From contig NZ_JYON01000010.1 in the NCBI RefSeq assembly GCF_000952155.1, forward strand, positions 1-64,000: DNA of 64,000 nucleotides, given 5' to 3'. This stretch comes from Aliterella atlantica CENA595 (lineage in GTDB: Bacteria; Cyanobacteriota; Cyanobacteriia; Cyanobacteriales; Chroococcidiopsidaceae). Below the pieces are notes generated by a model. The model saw nothing but the letters and a program-made list of their open reading frames with translations, was not told the origin of the DNA and did not search any database. Numbering within the stretch: the first letter of the stretch is position 1; every line of letters begins with the position of its first letter. The translations under genes and the position numbers were made by a program. This document shows positions 54,159 through 63,367 of this stretch, piece after piece.

Positions 54159-54909
54159 CCATCTCTAAAGTCACAGCCTCAGCAGCACAATCAAACAGAA
54201 CCCTTCCTTGGCGCAAACCAACAATCCGATCGCAAAACCGCCGCGCCAACTCAAAATCGTGCAAACTTACAACTAAAGTTTTCCCCAACTCCGCCAATAA
54301 CTGCATAATTTCTCGACTAAGTTCCGGGTCTAAACTAGCAACAGGTTCATCAGCCAAAATAACCACCGGATCTTGCACCAACACCCGCGCGATCGCTACT
54401 CGTTGCTGCTGACCTCCCGAAAGGCGATCGCACCTCTGATAAACTTTCTCGGCAATTCCCACACGCTTTAAAGCCCCAACAGCAGTTTCCACTTCCAAAG
54501 GAAACATCAATGAAAACGCCGCTTGCAGAAACGACCACCGCCCCAAATGCCCAGCATTAACATTATGAATGACTTGCAGATTATTAACTAAATGAAATTG
54601 CTGGTAAATAGTACCGATTTGACTTTGCAGTTTTCTGACGGATTGGGGCTTTAACTGAGATAAATCTCTACCTAACACCCATACCTGCCCGTAAGTCGGG
54701 CGAATTGTGCCATTAAGCAAATTAATTAATGTACTTTTACCCGCACCGCTAGAACCAACTAAAGCAACTTTTTGCCCAGGGAAAATCTGTAAGGTAATTT
54801 CTTGAATAACTGGAAAATTATTAAACTGCTTAGTAACGTTTTTACACTCAAATATTGGATATTGGTTATTAGTTATAGCAGCAGTAATTTTACCTCGATT
54901 TTGCATCAC
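54130..54909 (-). CDS. phnC: Phosphonate-type ABC transporter ATPase
   Basis: 259 residues with Walker A GSSGAGKST, signature LSGGQQQRVAIARVL, Walker B VVILADEPVASLDP and the switch histidine in VSLHDF. It energises uptake with the fused permease and the PhnD-like binding protein. A short, weakly conserved N-terminus precedes the ABC domain. It lies between phnD and phnE on the same strand. Confidence 0.9.
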   Translation of the reverse strand: MMQNRGKITAAITNNQYPIFECKNVTKQFNNFPVIQEITLQIFPGQKVALVGSSGAGKSTLINLLNGTIRPTYGQVWVLGRDLSQLKPQSVRKLQSQIGTIYQQFHLVNNLQVIHNVNAGHLGRWSFLQAAFSLMFPLEVETAVGALKRVGIAEKVYQRCDRLSGGQQQRVAIARVLVQDPVVILADEPVASLDPELSREIMQLLAELGKTLVVSLHDFELARRFCDRIVGLRQGRVLFDCAAEAVTLEMVDELYKRDN

Positions 54910-55106
54910 CTGCTACTATTTTAAAATCTAAAAATTTCCGCGCAGAGGACATTGTCCTCTGCGCTCCAACTACCTACCTTTAACAAGCATTTAGTTAGAG
55001 AAATACACTTACTATAGTATGGCATTACCATGCAAAAAGCAATAGTTTTGAGCAAAAATATCTAGCTTTAATAGCTAAGTTATTTAAACTAAAATTTTTC
55101 AGGAGA

Positions 55107-56015
55107 TTATTTAATTTTGCCAATTTCTCTACCTACTTTCTCTATTTGAGAGTAGTTGGAGTTTTGCGTAGCAACAAACTTATTGGCATCTAAAAGATCG
55201 AGGATTTCTTTGTGTTCCGGTACGTTGGGATCTAACTTAAGTAAAGCTGTTTGTACCTTACTTACAAAATCTGCACCATAGCGCTGTTTGACTTGAGGAT
55301 TAATTACCCAGTGATAATCGTAATAAGCAGGCGATCGCCAAATTACAGCTACCTTATTTACATTCACTTCCTTAGCAGCTAACCTTTTGAGCCAAATTTT
55401 CTCATTTACCGCCCCAACATCGTAACTACCAGCTTCCACAAGCTTGATAGTTTTATCGTGATCGCCAGAAAAACCCACCTCACCTTTAAAATCGTTAAGT
55501 TTAATACCAGCTTGTTGGAGAAAGTATTGCGGCATCAAACGCCCTGACGTAGAGGATTCGCTACCAAAAGTAAAAGTATGCCCTTTTAATTCCTGGAAGT
55601 CGGGATTATTTTTTATTTGCTTTAAGCCACTATTTTTATTAGCAATAAATACGCTATGAAACTTAGCATCTACATCTCGTTGCGCGATCGCTTCTGCACC
55701 TTTAACTTGCAACCTTGCTTGTACTCCAGTTAAGCCGCCAAACCAGACTAAATCTAAATCGCCAACTTTAAACCCTGTCACTGCTGCTGTATAGTCAACA
55801 ACAGGTCTATATTCTACTGGTACGCCTAATTCCTTTTCTAAATAAGCACCTAATTTACTATATTGACGTTGCAATTTTTGCGGATCTTGGTCGGGAATTG
55901 CACCTGTTACCAATGGTTGCACTTGCACAGAAGTAGCAGCCTCTTTATTTGCACAAGCAGATAGTAGAAACGGTAATAGTAGCAACAAGCAAATAGCACT
56001 TCTAAACTTAGACAT
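55107..56015 (-). CDS. phnD: PhnD-like periplasmic binding lipoprotein
   Basis: 302 residues with a lipoprotein signal (ICLLLLLPFLLSAC) and the PhnD/PtxB solute-binding fold: VTGAIPDQDPQKLQRQYSKLGAYLEKELGVPVEYRPVVDYTAAVTGFKVGDLDLVWFGG and FTFGSESSTSGRLMPQYFL. It captures an oxyanion such as phosphonate or phosphite and delivers it to the permease. A 197-base AT-rich gap separates it from phnC. Confidence 0.88.
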   Translation of the reverse strand: MSKFRSAICLLLLLPFLLSACANKEAATSVQVQPLVTGAIPDQDPQKLQRQYSKLGAYLEKELGVPVEYRPVVDYTAAVTGFKVGDLDLVWFGGLTGVQARLQVKGAEAIAQRDVDAKFHSVFIANKNSGLKQIKNNPDFQELKGHTFTFGSESSTSGRLMPQYFLQQAGIKLNDFKGEVGFSGDHDKTIKLVEAGSYDVGAVNEKIWLKRLAAKEVNVNKVAVIWRSPAYYDYHWVINPQVKQRYGADFVSKVQTALLKLDPNVPEHKEILDLLDANKFVATQNSNYSQIEKVGREIGKIK

Positions 56016-56113
56016 TTGTAGCTGGGATCGAAATAATTAGCTTTAGCATTAAAACATATAACACAGTTAAATACTTAGACTTTAATAATTAATAGATAAT
56101 CTGCTTAATATGG

Positions 56114-57313
56114 TTAAAATTGAACCAAGTCAAACAAAGTATGAGCCATTTGCAACTTACTACAAGGCGGAATGTCTACTTGTCTTCCTTGGCTATCTAT
56201 AAATACAGCGCGGTTAGAATCGCTACCAAAACCACTATCAGGCAGATCGATCGGGTTGGCTACGATGCAATCTAACTTTTTGGTGCGTAACTTCTCCATA
56301 GCAGGGGAAACGATATCGCCTGTTTGTGCCGCAAAACCAATTAAATATTGATGCTGCTGTTTTAAACTTCCTAATTCTGCCACAATATCGGCTACAAATT
56401 CTAAAGGTAGTTCGGTAGGTAGCGATTTTTTGGGTAACTTGCGATCGCTAGAATTTGCTGGCTTGACATCCGCCACCGCCGCCGACATGACAATTACATC
56501 GGCTGTAGGGAAATTGTCTAACATCGCCTGTCGCATATCTTTGGCACTTACAACCGCAACTGATTTTACTCCTGACGGTACATTCCCACTAATTGGGGCA
56601 TGAACTAGCGTCACATTTGCCGCGCGATGCAATGCAGCTTGGGCTAAAGCTATACCCATTTTGCCTGTAGAGGGATTGCCAATAAATCGTACCGGATCTA
56701 AATATTCTCGCGTTCCCCCGGCACTAATTAAAACTTGCTTCCCTAACAAGTCTCGCCGCCCTCTGGTATGCAAAAGCGATCGCACGTGCGTAAATATCTC
56801 CCCAGGTTCCGCCATGCGCCCTGCACCCACGCGATCGCAAGCTAGCAACCCGTAACTCGTCTGCATTGGGTGATAGCGTTTATCTAGTAACAACTGCTGC
56901 CAATTGCGCTGCACTGCTACTTGCTCCCACATCTCAGTATTCATAGCTGGCGCTAGCAAGACCGGACAGTTGGAAGCTAATACTGTATTAGTTAGCAAAT
57001 TATCAGCCATACCGCAAGCCAATTTAGCTAGAGTATTAGCAGTCAAAGGCGCGATTGCCAAAACTTCCGCCCATTCCCCCAAGTCTATATGCAACGGACG
57101 GTTATGAGTTGGCTGCCAAAAATCTGCATCTGTATAAGCCGGATGGCGAGATAAAGTAGCTAAAGCTAAAGGAGTAACAAATTGTTGGGCTGAATCGGTC
57201 AAAATTACCTTAACTTCAGCCCCAGCCTTGAATAAAGTTGAAACCAATTCACAAACTTTGTAGGCAGCAATACCGCCACCTACACCTATTAAAACGCGCC
57301 TACCAGAGAGCAT
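56114..57313 (-). CDS. coaBC: Bifunctional CoaBC (coenzyme A synthesis)
   Basis: 399 residues. The N-terminal CoaC half is a flavin-dependent phosphopantothenoylcysteine decarboxylase ([36 protein letters not shown]). The C-terminal CoaB half from about residue 190 is the phosphopantothenate-cysteine ligase ([26 protein letters not shown]). Together they convert 4'-phosphopantothenate to phosphopantetheine. The DUF2555 gene ends one base before it, a conserved cyanobacterial pairing. Confidence 0.94.
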   Translation of the reverse strand: MLSGRRVLIGVGGGIAAYKVCELVSTLFKAGAEVKVILTDSAQQFVTPLALATLSRHPAYTDADFWQPTHNRPLHIDLGEWAEVLAIAPLTANTLAKLACGMADNLLTNTVLASNCPVLLAPAMNTEMWEQVAVQRNWQQLLLDKRYHPMQTSYGLLACDRVGAGRMAEPGEIFTHVRSLLHTRGRRDLLGKQVLISAGGTREYLDPVRFIGNPSTGKMGIALAQAALHRAANVTLVHAPISGNVPSGVKSVAVVSAKDMRQAMLDNFPTADVIVMSAAVADVKPANSSDRKLPKKSLPTELPLEFVADIVAELGSLKQQHQYLIGFAAQTGDIVSPAMEKLRTKKLDCIVANPIDLPDSGFGSDSNRAVFIDSQGRQVDIPPCSKLQMAHTLFDLVQF

Positions 57314-57538
57314 CTACGATTCGTCGTAAGGTTCTAAATCTAACAAGTAGACAAAAGGTTCTACCAATTCAGGGCGTTGAAAAGCGATCGCTCTGAGTAA
57401 ATGCCAATCATTCAACCCGTCAAAAGCATTAGTGTAATTATCTTGCTCTAGACGTGCGGCTAATTGGGTCACGTCAATCGCGGACATCGCAGCAATATCC
57501 TGTTTGGAAATGCTTAAAGTTTCTAGCATATCTTGCAC
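57314..57538 (-). CDS. DUF2555 family protein
   Basis: 74 residues (MQDMLETLSISKQDIAAMSAIDVTQLAARLEQDNYTNAFDGLNDWHLLRAIAFQRPELVEPFVYLLDLEPYDES), acidic, helical, without signal. Matches the small DUF2555 family of cyanobacteria, usually next to coaBC. The coaBC start abuts its stop, so they are co-translated. Function unknown. Confidence 0.85.
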   Translation of the reverse strand: MQDMLETLSISKQDIAAMSAIDVTQLAARLEQDNYTNAFDGLNDWHLLRAIAFQRPELVEPFVYLLDLEPYDES

Positions 57539-57667
57539 CTCCCTTGAGCAACACTAAAATGCAGCATCAGGTACAGCCGCATTACCGCGACTACCGTATC
57601 TATTCTAATGGCTGAAGCGATCTTGTGTAGCCTATAAGTAAATTATTGTCACACTTACACTGAAAAT

Positions 57668-58534
57668 TTACACAGAAGTTAGATGTTGGCTAATTGTACT
57701 GAGTTGATTTGCATCTAACTGACTGCAATACACTTCACAGGAATTATTTGGGCTTTCAATCAGCTTAATTTTGTGCAGTTCTGCTCCTAATTGCTGTACG
57801 GGCGATCGCAATAATTCGCCAATCCGCACGGCAATATTTTCTGCTGTCGGGACAACTTCAGCAAAGTAAGCAATATCTTTATTTAAAAAGGTGTGGTCGA
57901 ATGGCTCTAACACCTGCTCGTCAATTACTTGCTGCAACGCGCCCAAATCGACCAGCATCCCTGTTTTCGCATCAATTTCGCCTTTGACTGTCACTTCTAA
58001 ATGATAGTTATGACCGTGACCGTTAGGACGAGCGCATTTACCGTAAATTTCTACATTTTCCTCATAACTTAAGTCAGGATGGGCAAGACGATGAGCCGCG
58101 CTAAAGTGAGTGCTAACAGTTAAAAAAGCTTCCATACCGTTTCCTTGATAATCTGCCCAAAGTTGAGGATGTTCAAATAGCTGAATGTTAACTAAAGGTA
58201 AATGAGACTCCAGCTTTTGCCAAATTACCCTAGCAATATTTTCTGTAGTCGGTAAAGTTTGTTGAAATTCAACCCAAACGTCATTTAGGTAAGAAAAGTC
58301 TAATTGACTTGTAACTTCTTGCTTAATTACCTGCTTAACTTCCGACAAATTCATTACCATCCCGTATCGATCTAGTTCCCCCAAAATAGATACATACAAG
58401 ACATAATTATGTCCGTGTCCTGGATGGCGGGCGCAAAGATCGAAACGCTGGTAATTTTCAGCTTCGCTCAGTTCTGGCAACCAATAACGATGACTTGCCG
58501 AAAACTGAGCGCGGCGGTTGATGATACATTGCAT
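57668..58534 (-). CDS. Tandem 6-pyruvoyl-tetrahydropterin synthase / QueD-like protein
   Basis: 288 residues with two complete PTPS domains. Domain 1: FSASHRYWLPEL, LCARHPGHGHNYVLYV. Domain 2: FSAAHRLAHPDL, KCARPNGHGHNYHLEV. Both keep the catalytic Cys and the three zinc histidines. Family members make 6-carboxy- or 6-pyruvoyl-tetrahydropterin in queuosine or pterin synthesis. The fused form occurs in cyanobacteria; product unresolved. Confidence 0.87.
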   Translation of the reverse strand: MQCIINRRAQFSASHRYWLPELSEAENYQRFDLCARHPGHGHNYVLYVSILGELDRYGMVMNLSEVKQVIKQEVTSQLDFSYLNDVWVEFQQTLPTTENIARVIWQKLESHLPLVNIQLFEHPQLWADYQGNGMEAFLTVSTHFSAAHRLAHPDLSYEENVEIYGKCARPNGHGHNYHLEVTVKGEIDAKTGMLVDLGALQQVIDEQVLEPFDHTFLNKDIAYFAEVVPTAENIAVRIGELLRSPVQQLGAELHKIKLIESPNNSCEVYCSQLDANQLSTISQHLTSV

Positions 58535-58599
58535 GAGGACATTATCCGCAATACATATAATTTCTTAATCTAACTCTATTCCAGCATAAGCCAGATCGC

Positions 58600-58740
58600 A
58601 CACCTCCGCATTCATCTGCGTTCATCCGCGCGGCAGGTGCTACAAGTCGGCAAAGCCGACGACAGTCGCCTCAAGTCGGGAAACCCGTTCACAGCGCTGT
58701 CTCCCCAACGCACTGCCTTGTTCATCTGCGTTCCCCAACT
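58600..58740. repeat. Dispersed repeat patch
   Basis: Short imperfect repeats: CATTCATCTGCGTTCATCCG is echoed by TTCATCTGCGTTCCCCAAC 120 bases later, with an AAGTCGGCAAAGCCGAC hairpin and AAGTCGGGAAACCCG between. Intergenic repeats of this type are common in cyanobacteria; no gene seen. Confidence 0.55.
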
Positions 58741-58742
58741 AT

Positions 58743-59447
58743 TCAAACGATCGCTTCCAACGAAAATTGCACCTCGCAATGCAAACCAGCCGCAATTCTG
58801 AACAATTCTTGACCGATGTGCAAATAGCGATCGTCGTAGTTGAGCGGAAAATAGTCTAATTCATCCAATCCATCAGATAAATGATTCAAACAATAGTAGA
58901 GATGAACCGCAGCACCAGCTACGCTGGGCGGATTAGGCATAGAGCGGAAAATTCCTTGAGCTTGTTTGAGGATATCTCGGCAAGTTTTGAGATAGTCTTG
59001 AAATCCTTCAATCAATTCATCGTCAAAAGGATCGGCTGCTAGTTCTTCAATTTGGTCTTCTAGGGAATTAAGAATGCGACATAACAGGCGGTTAACAGGT
59101 TGGTAGACTTGTTGCAACCATTTTTCTAACTGCTCGTCGGCATTTCTACCCGTTTTGCGCAAGGGCTTTTGGGTAGTTTGCCTAGAGGGGGTGGTAGGCT
59201 CGTAACTGTAATGATTTTGAGTTTTACCAGAATTTAACGTGCGATCGTAAGAGCGCCGATTAGCTGTATCTTTTAATATCTCGTAAGCAGCATTAATCCG
59301 CACAATTTGGTCTAAGTCGGTTGCGTCCTGATGGCTATCGGGATGGTGCAGTTTCACCATGCGGCGATAAGCTTGCTTAATCTCCGCTGGCGTAGCATCA
59401 GGACTTACCTGTAAGGTGTCGTAGTGGGTGTAAGAAGCATTTACCAT
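58743..59447 (-). CDS. J-domain protein
   Basis: 234 residues. J domain 6-70 with HPD in RRMVKLHHPDSHQD. A Ser/Thr/Gln-rich linker (about 75-105) leads to a helical C-terminal domain (LEKWLQQVYQPVNRLLCRILNSLEDQIEELAADPFDDELIEGFQDYLK) found in cyanobacterial J proteins. No zinc finger or DnaJ-C domain, so a specialised Hsp70 co-chaperone. Confidence 0.86.
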   Translation of the reverse strand: MVNASYTHYDTLQVSPDATPAEIKQAYRRMVKLHHPDSHQDATDLDQIVRINAAYEILKDTANRRSYDRTLNSGKTQNHYSYEPTTPSRQTTQKPLRKTGRNADEQLEKWLQQVYQPVNRLLCRILNSLEDQIEELAADPFDDELIEGFQDYLKTCRDILKQAQGIFRSMPNPPSVAGAAVHLYYCLNHLSDGLDELDYFPLNYDDRYLHIGQELFRIAAGLHCEVQFSLEAIV

Positions 59448-59536
59448 TCCCCCACTTTAGCGTGCCGAGAAAGGTAGATTTAATTGTTAAATTTTAAGTT
59501 TTTATCAACTCAAAACTTAAAATTTAAAGCTCAAAA

Positions 59537-60496
59537 CTACACAGAGGCGGGTACTCGCGGCTCCAAATCTTGGAATAAGGGCGTACTTAAATAACGTTCG
59601 CCAAAACTCGGCTGCACCATTACAATTAAGCGTCCGGCATTTTCTGGACGTTGAGCAACAGTAATTGCTGCCTTTAAAGCCGCACCAGATGAAATACCAG
59701 AAAGCAAGCCTTCTTCGCGTGCTAAACGACGACCGTAGGCGATCGCTTCTTCATCACTAACAGTAATTACTTCATCGATCGCATCTACGTTCAAAACTTG
59801 AGGAACAAAACCCGCCCCAATACCTTGAATTTTATGCGGTCCAGGATTGCCACCTGACAAAATAGGGCTGTTAGCAGGTTCGACAGCGATCGCTTTAAAA
59901 CTCGGTTTTCTTGGTTTAATTACTTCTGCAACTCCCGTCAGCGTTCCTCCCGTGCCAATTCCCGCCACTATCATATCTACTTCGCCGTCGGTATCTTCCC
60001 AAATTTCCATTGCGGTAGTATCGCGGTGAATTTGAGCGTTAGCTGGATTGCGAAACTGCTGCAACATATAAGCATGAGGCGTTGTATCCACAATTGCTTG
60101 CGCCCGCCGAATTGCTCCGCTCATGCCTTCAATTCCTGGTGTTAGTTCTAATTCGGCTCCATAAGCCCGCAGCATCGCTCTACGTTCGCTGCTCATTGTA
60201 TCTGGCATAGTTAAGGTTAAGCGATAGCCTTTAGCTGCTGCTGCCATCGCTAAGGCAATGCCTGTATTTCCTGAAGTTGGCTCTACGAGGAGCGTTTTGC
60301 CAGGACTTATCAAATTTTCTTTTTCAGCAGCATTAATCATGGCGATGCCAATCCGGTCTTTAACTGAGGCAGAAGGATTCATGCTCTCTAGTTTGACGAC
60401 AATCCGCGCGACACAACCTTCAGCTTGAGGAATATGATTTAGCTGTACTAAAGGAGTACGACCGATCAATGCTGTAATATCTTGAGCAATACGCAT
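59537..60496 (-). CDS. cysK: Cysteine synthase A
   Basis: 319 residues, fold-type II PLP enzyme: Schiff-base lysine Lys46 in SASVKDRIG, phosphate loop [11 protein letters not shown], and [13 protein letters not shown]. It joins O-acetylserine and sulfide to cysteine. An Rrf2-type regulator gene lies 96 bases upstream on the same strand, fitting the known link between cysteine synthase and CymR-like regulators. Confidence 0.93.
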   Translation of the reverse strand: MRIAQDITALIGRTPLVQLNHIPQAEGCVARIVVKLESMNPSASVKDRIGIAMINAAEKENLISPGKTLLVEPTSGNTGIALAMAAAAKGYRLTLTMPDTMSSERRAMLRAYGAELELTPGIEGMSGAIRRAQAIVDTTPHAYMLQQFRNPANAQIHRDTTAMEIWEDTDGEVDMIVAGIGTGGTLTGVAEVIKPRKPSFKAIAVEPANSPILSGGNPGPHKIQGIGAGFVPQVLNVDAIDEVITVSDEEAIAYGRRLAREEGLLSGISSGAALKAAITVAQRPENAGRLIVMVQPSFGERYLSTPLFQDLEPRVPASV

Positions 60497-60592
60497 AACT
60501 ATGGTTGTTTGTAGTTGGTCAAAAATGCTAACTAGAACTCACAATTTTATAGATTAAATTTATGCATTAACTCTAGCCGCTTGTCTTGAGGC

Positions 60593-61042
60593 TTAGATGT
60601 AATACATTATATTCAACTGTTTTCTCGCTGCACGTTGTTCGCAAATATCTTGCAGCGTATAATTTTGCAAAACCAGGTTAGCTGCCTGCCTAGCTTCAGT
60701 CCAAATTTCTTGCACTACTGTACTTTCAACAGTTTTAGGTTTAGTTTCTTCCTCAGATAAATTAGAGTTTGAGCCTTCTAAACATCCCACCACCTCCAGT
60801 AGATTAATTTTCCAAGGTTCTCTTGCCAATACATAGCCGCCCTTAGCACCGCGTTGGCTTTTGACTATTCCCCCACGCCGCAAAGTTGCAAGTAGCTGTT
60901 CTAAGTAGCGATCGGGAATATTTTGTTCTGCGGCTATTTGGCGAATTTGCAGTGGTTCGCCACTATTGTAGTGAGTTGCCAACTCTAATAGGGCAAGCAA
61001 GGCGTATTCAGATTTACACGAAAGTTCCACAGGCAAAAGCAA
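60593..61042 (-). CDS. Rrf2 family transcriptional regulator
   Basis: 149 residues with the Rrf2 winged helix: CKSEYALLALLELATHY, IAAEQNIPDRYLEQLLATLRRGGIVKSQRGAKGGYVLA. The three-cysteine Fe-S site of IscR is not present (only isolated Cys in VVGCLEG and DICEQ), so it is closer to CymR-type regulators. The cysK gene follows on the same strand, suggesting control of cysteine synthesis. Confidence 0.87.
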   Translation of the reverse strand: MLLPVELSCKSEYALLALLELATHYNSGEPLQIRQIAAEQNIPDRYLEQLLATLRRGGIVKSQRGAKGGYVLAREPWKINLLEVVGCLEGSNSNLSEEETKPKTVESTVVQEIWTEARQAANLVLQNYTLQDICEQRAARKQLNIMYYI

Positions 61043-61193
61043 GCACGAAAGGTAATTTAAATCGTTATCGGCTTTACTCTTATTATACCCCAGTTCTCCA
61101 CTGGGGTTTGCCTAATTATCAGCGATCAGTAATCAGCGACCAGTGACTACTATACAGTGCAACTATTAATTAAATTGTTGCTAATTGCCTATG

Positions 61194-61222
61194 AAAAAAC
61201 CCCGCTGTACAGCGAGGTTTAA
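61194..61222 (-). terminator. Intrinsic terminator of the porin gene
   Basis: On the minus strand AACCTCGCTG pairs with CAGCGGGGTT and is followed by a run of T (AAAAAA at 61194 on the plus strand). It follows the porin stop by about 28 bases. Confidence 0.85.
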
Positions 61223-61249
61223 GCGAATAGAATCTATTACTTAGATAAC

Positions 61250-63070
61250 TTAGAAAGTGAATGTCGTTCTTAAAGTACCAATAACTGAGTCATTAGCCTC
61301 AGCCGTACTTTGACCTGGAGATGTCAACCAGATTACGCCAGGAGTGATTGAGATATTGTCTGTCAACTGATACTTATAGAAGCCCTCAATGTGGTAGCCG
61401 TAGTCGTTATCAAAGTCAACTGCGCCAGGAGCATCTACAGAGCGTAAAGTAGGTTGTACGCCAGCAATAATCCCCAATACGCTGCCTTCCTTGCCCAAAT
61501 CGGGGAAAGCAACTCCTAATGCATAACTCCAAACATCAGCGTCGCCAACATCAATGATTTCGATATCAGATTTCATTACCCAGCCGCTAATCGATACTCT
61601 ATCGCTGAGGCGGAGCGCCGCAGACAACCCGTAGGAGTCGGTAGATAGCCGAGAAGAGCCAAGTGCTCCATCTACTAAACTAGGATCGTTAGCTTCAGCC
61701 GAACCTTCAATCGGGAAATTGCTACCAAGATTTCTAGAAGCTGAACCACCTAGGTCAAAAATTCCATCTCCAGCGTTATGATAACCGCGTACGTAGGTTG
61801 CAGCTACAGCAAAGCGATCGCCTAAATTAAAGTTAAGCTGTGCCAAAGCGCTAAAGTCACCATTGGTAAAACCAAGACTGTCATCGGGCAAGTTAGGGTT
61901 GTCAGCCAAGTATCCTAACGATAAAGAGCTATTACCGAGGATTCCACCACCGCTACCTAAGGGAAAGTTAATACCACCACCAGCACCGCCACCAATGTTA
62001 TAAATTGGGCTGCGTTCAGCAAAAGCAGATAGCGCTCCACTACCGCCAGTAAACCCTTCAAAGTAAGGGTTTACTGTAGGTACGTAATCGGAGTGAAGTC
62101 CACCTACAGCCGCAAGATATACTTGTCCATTACCGAATAAGGGGAATTGATAAGCTGCCCAATCCAAAACCACGCTGTTGTCAGTGTCACCTTGATTAGA
62201 GACTTGGGTGCCTTCAAATGTGCCAGGTATCTCTGTGCCATCAGCTAGCGTTCTGCCGCCAGGTAGGTTAAATAAGTTCCCATTACCCATATTTAAACGG
62301 GTGTGGAGCGTGTCTCTACCCGTAAAGCTAGTTTGAAAATCTAAACGCGCCCGACTTTGCAAAACTGTGTTGTTGTTGACACCGTTATTGCCAAACTCGT
62401 CGGTAACTACGCCAATAACTTCACCAACTAACTTAGTAGTAGTTGAAAATTGATTTGCTTCTAATTCAGCGGTAGCAACTTCTAAGGTGTCTACTCTACC
62501 ACGTAAAGTAGCAAGTTCGGTCGCAAATTCTTCTTGCAGGCGTTGCAGTGTTGCTAAATCTTCCTTCGTTACCTTATCTGCGGTAGCTGTCGCGATTAAT
62601 TCGTTCACCCGATCTAAACAAGCATTCAAACCTGCCGCAAATTCGTATCTAGTCATTGCCCGATTTCCTCGGTACGTACCATCGGGATAACCAGCAATAC
62701 AGCCGTAGCGTTCCACCAATGATTGCAATGCTTGAAATGCCCAATCTGTAGGTTGAACGTCTGATAGCTGGGATACTGAGGTAACTTGAGCAATTGTATT
62801 AGCATCAGTAGGGCTGCTGCCTTTACCTTCATTGCTGTAGGTATTGACTTGGTTCATGGTGTCGTCAGCAGATGTATTTGCTGCTGGATTAGCTACACCT
62901 TCTTGAACTTGAGCTACAACTACTGGTCGCTCTACGTTTGCTTGCTTTTGCTCATCTTCAATAACTAAATCTGCTGCACCTGTACTAGCTACTGCGCTTT
63001 GGACGATCGCTAAGGCTGCTCCTAAAACTGCTGGACAGACAAGCAGAGATTTCCACAATATCTTAGACAT
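61250..63070 (-). CDS. SLH-domain iron-uptake porin (OprB type)
   Basis: 606 residues: signal peptide (LLVCPAVLGAALAIVQSAVAS), a low-complexity stretch, an SLH domain at about 105-165 (LSDVQPTDWAFQALQSLVERYGCIAGYPDGTYRGNRAMTRYEFAAGLN), a coiled coil (EDLATLQRLQEEFATELATLRGRVDTLEVATAELE) and a carbohydrate-selective-porin beta barrel ending in the aromatic terminus TLRTTFTF. This is the standard cyanobacterial outer-membrane porin that admits ions including iron. Its ribosome-binding region is complementary to the Yfr1 sRNA core. Confidence 0.93.
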   Translation of the reverse strand: MSKILWKSLLVCPAVLGAALAIVQSAVASTGAADLVIEDEQKQANVERPVVVAQVQEGVANPAANTSADDTMNQVNTYSNEGKGSSPTDANTIAQVTSVSQLSDVQPTDWAFQALQSLVERYGCIAGYPDGTYRGNRAMTRYEFAAGLNACLDRVNELIATATADKVTKEDLATLQRLQEEFATELATLRGRVDTLEVATAELEANQFSTTTKLVGEVIGVVTDEFGNNGVNNNTVLQSRARLDFQTSFTGRDTLHTRLNMGNGNLFNLPGGRTLADGTEIPGTFEGTQVSNQGDTDNSVVLDWAAYQFPLFGNGQVYLAAVGGLHSDYVPTVNPYFEGFTGGSGALSAFAERSPIYNIGGGAGGGINFPLGSGGGILGNSSLSLGYLADNPNLPDDSLGFTNGDFSALAQLNFNLGDRFAVAATYVRGYHNAGDGIFDLGGSASRNLGSNFPIEGSAEANDPSLVDGALGSSRLSTDSYGLSAALRLSDRVSISGWVMKSDIEIIDVGDADVWSYALGVAFPDLGKEGSVLGIIAGVQPTLRSVDAPGAVDFDNDYGYHIEGFYKYQLTDNISITPGVIWLTSPGQSTAEANDSVIGTLRTTFTF

Positions 63071-63367
63071 AGTTTTCCTTACTCCTCACACCATTTCTCT
63101 GAAAAATTGTCTCTCAAGTCCAGCAAAACTATCTGCTACCTAAGTGACACTTTTCCAAGAGTTACACTTAATATGAATCTTACCTCTAATCATTTGTTAC
63201 TGTAAAGCTTAATTAAGCTTTACTTAAGACCATTTATAATTAGCAATTTTTATTCAGTTAAATTTTCGCAGCATTTTGTAATTTTATTAACAGTTAAACT
63301 GGCAGATACTATGTTTCTAATCTGGAAATAGCCGTTTTTACAAGCTAGTTTGTGCCTAGTTTAGACA
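63071..63367. other. Porin leader and upstream intergenic region
   Basis: 297 bases, very AT-rich, between the porin start and the end of the next minus-strand gene. Apart from the Yfr1-complementary site and short palindromes such as AAGCTTAATTAAGCTT (near 63206) I see no feature. Confidence 0.5.
63081..63091 (-). promoter_or_regulatory. Putative Yfr1 sRNA target over the porin ribosome-binding site
   Basis: The porin mRNA carries GTGTGAGGAGT ending 11 bases before the ATG; it contains the GAGGAG ribosome-binding site. It is the exact complement of ACTCCTCACAC, the ultraconserved single-stranded core of the cyanobacterial small RNA Yfr1, which represses porin mRNAs in Prochlorococcus. Repression here is inference. 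Confidence 0.65.
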
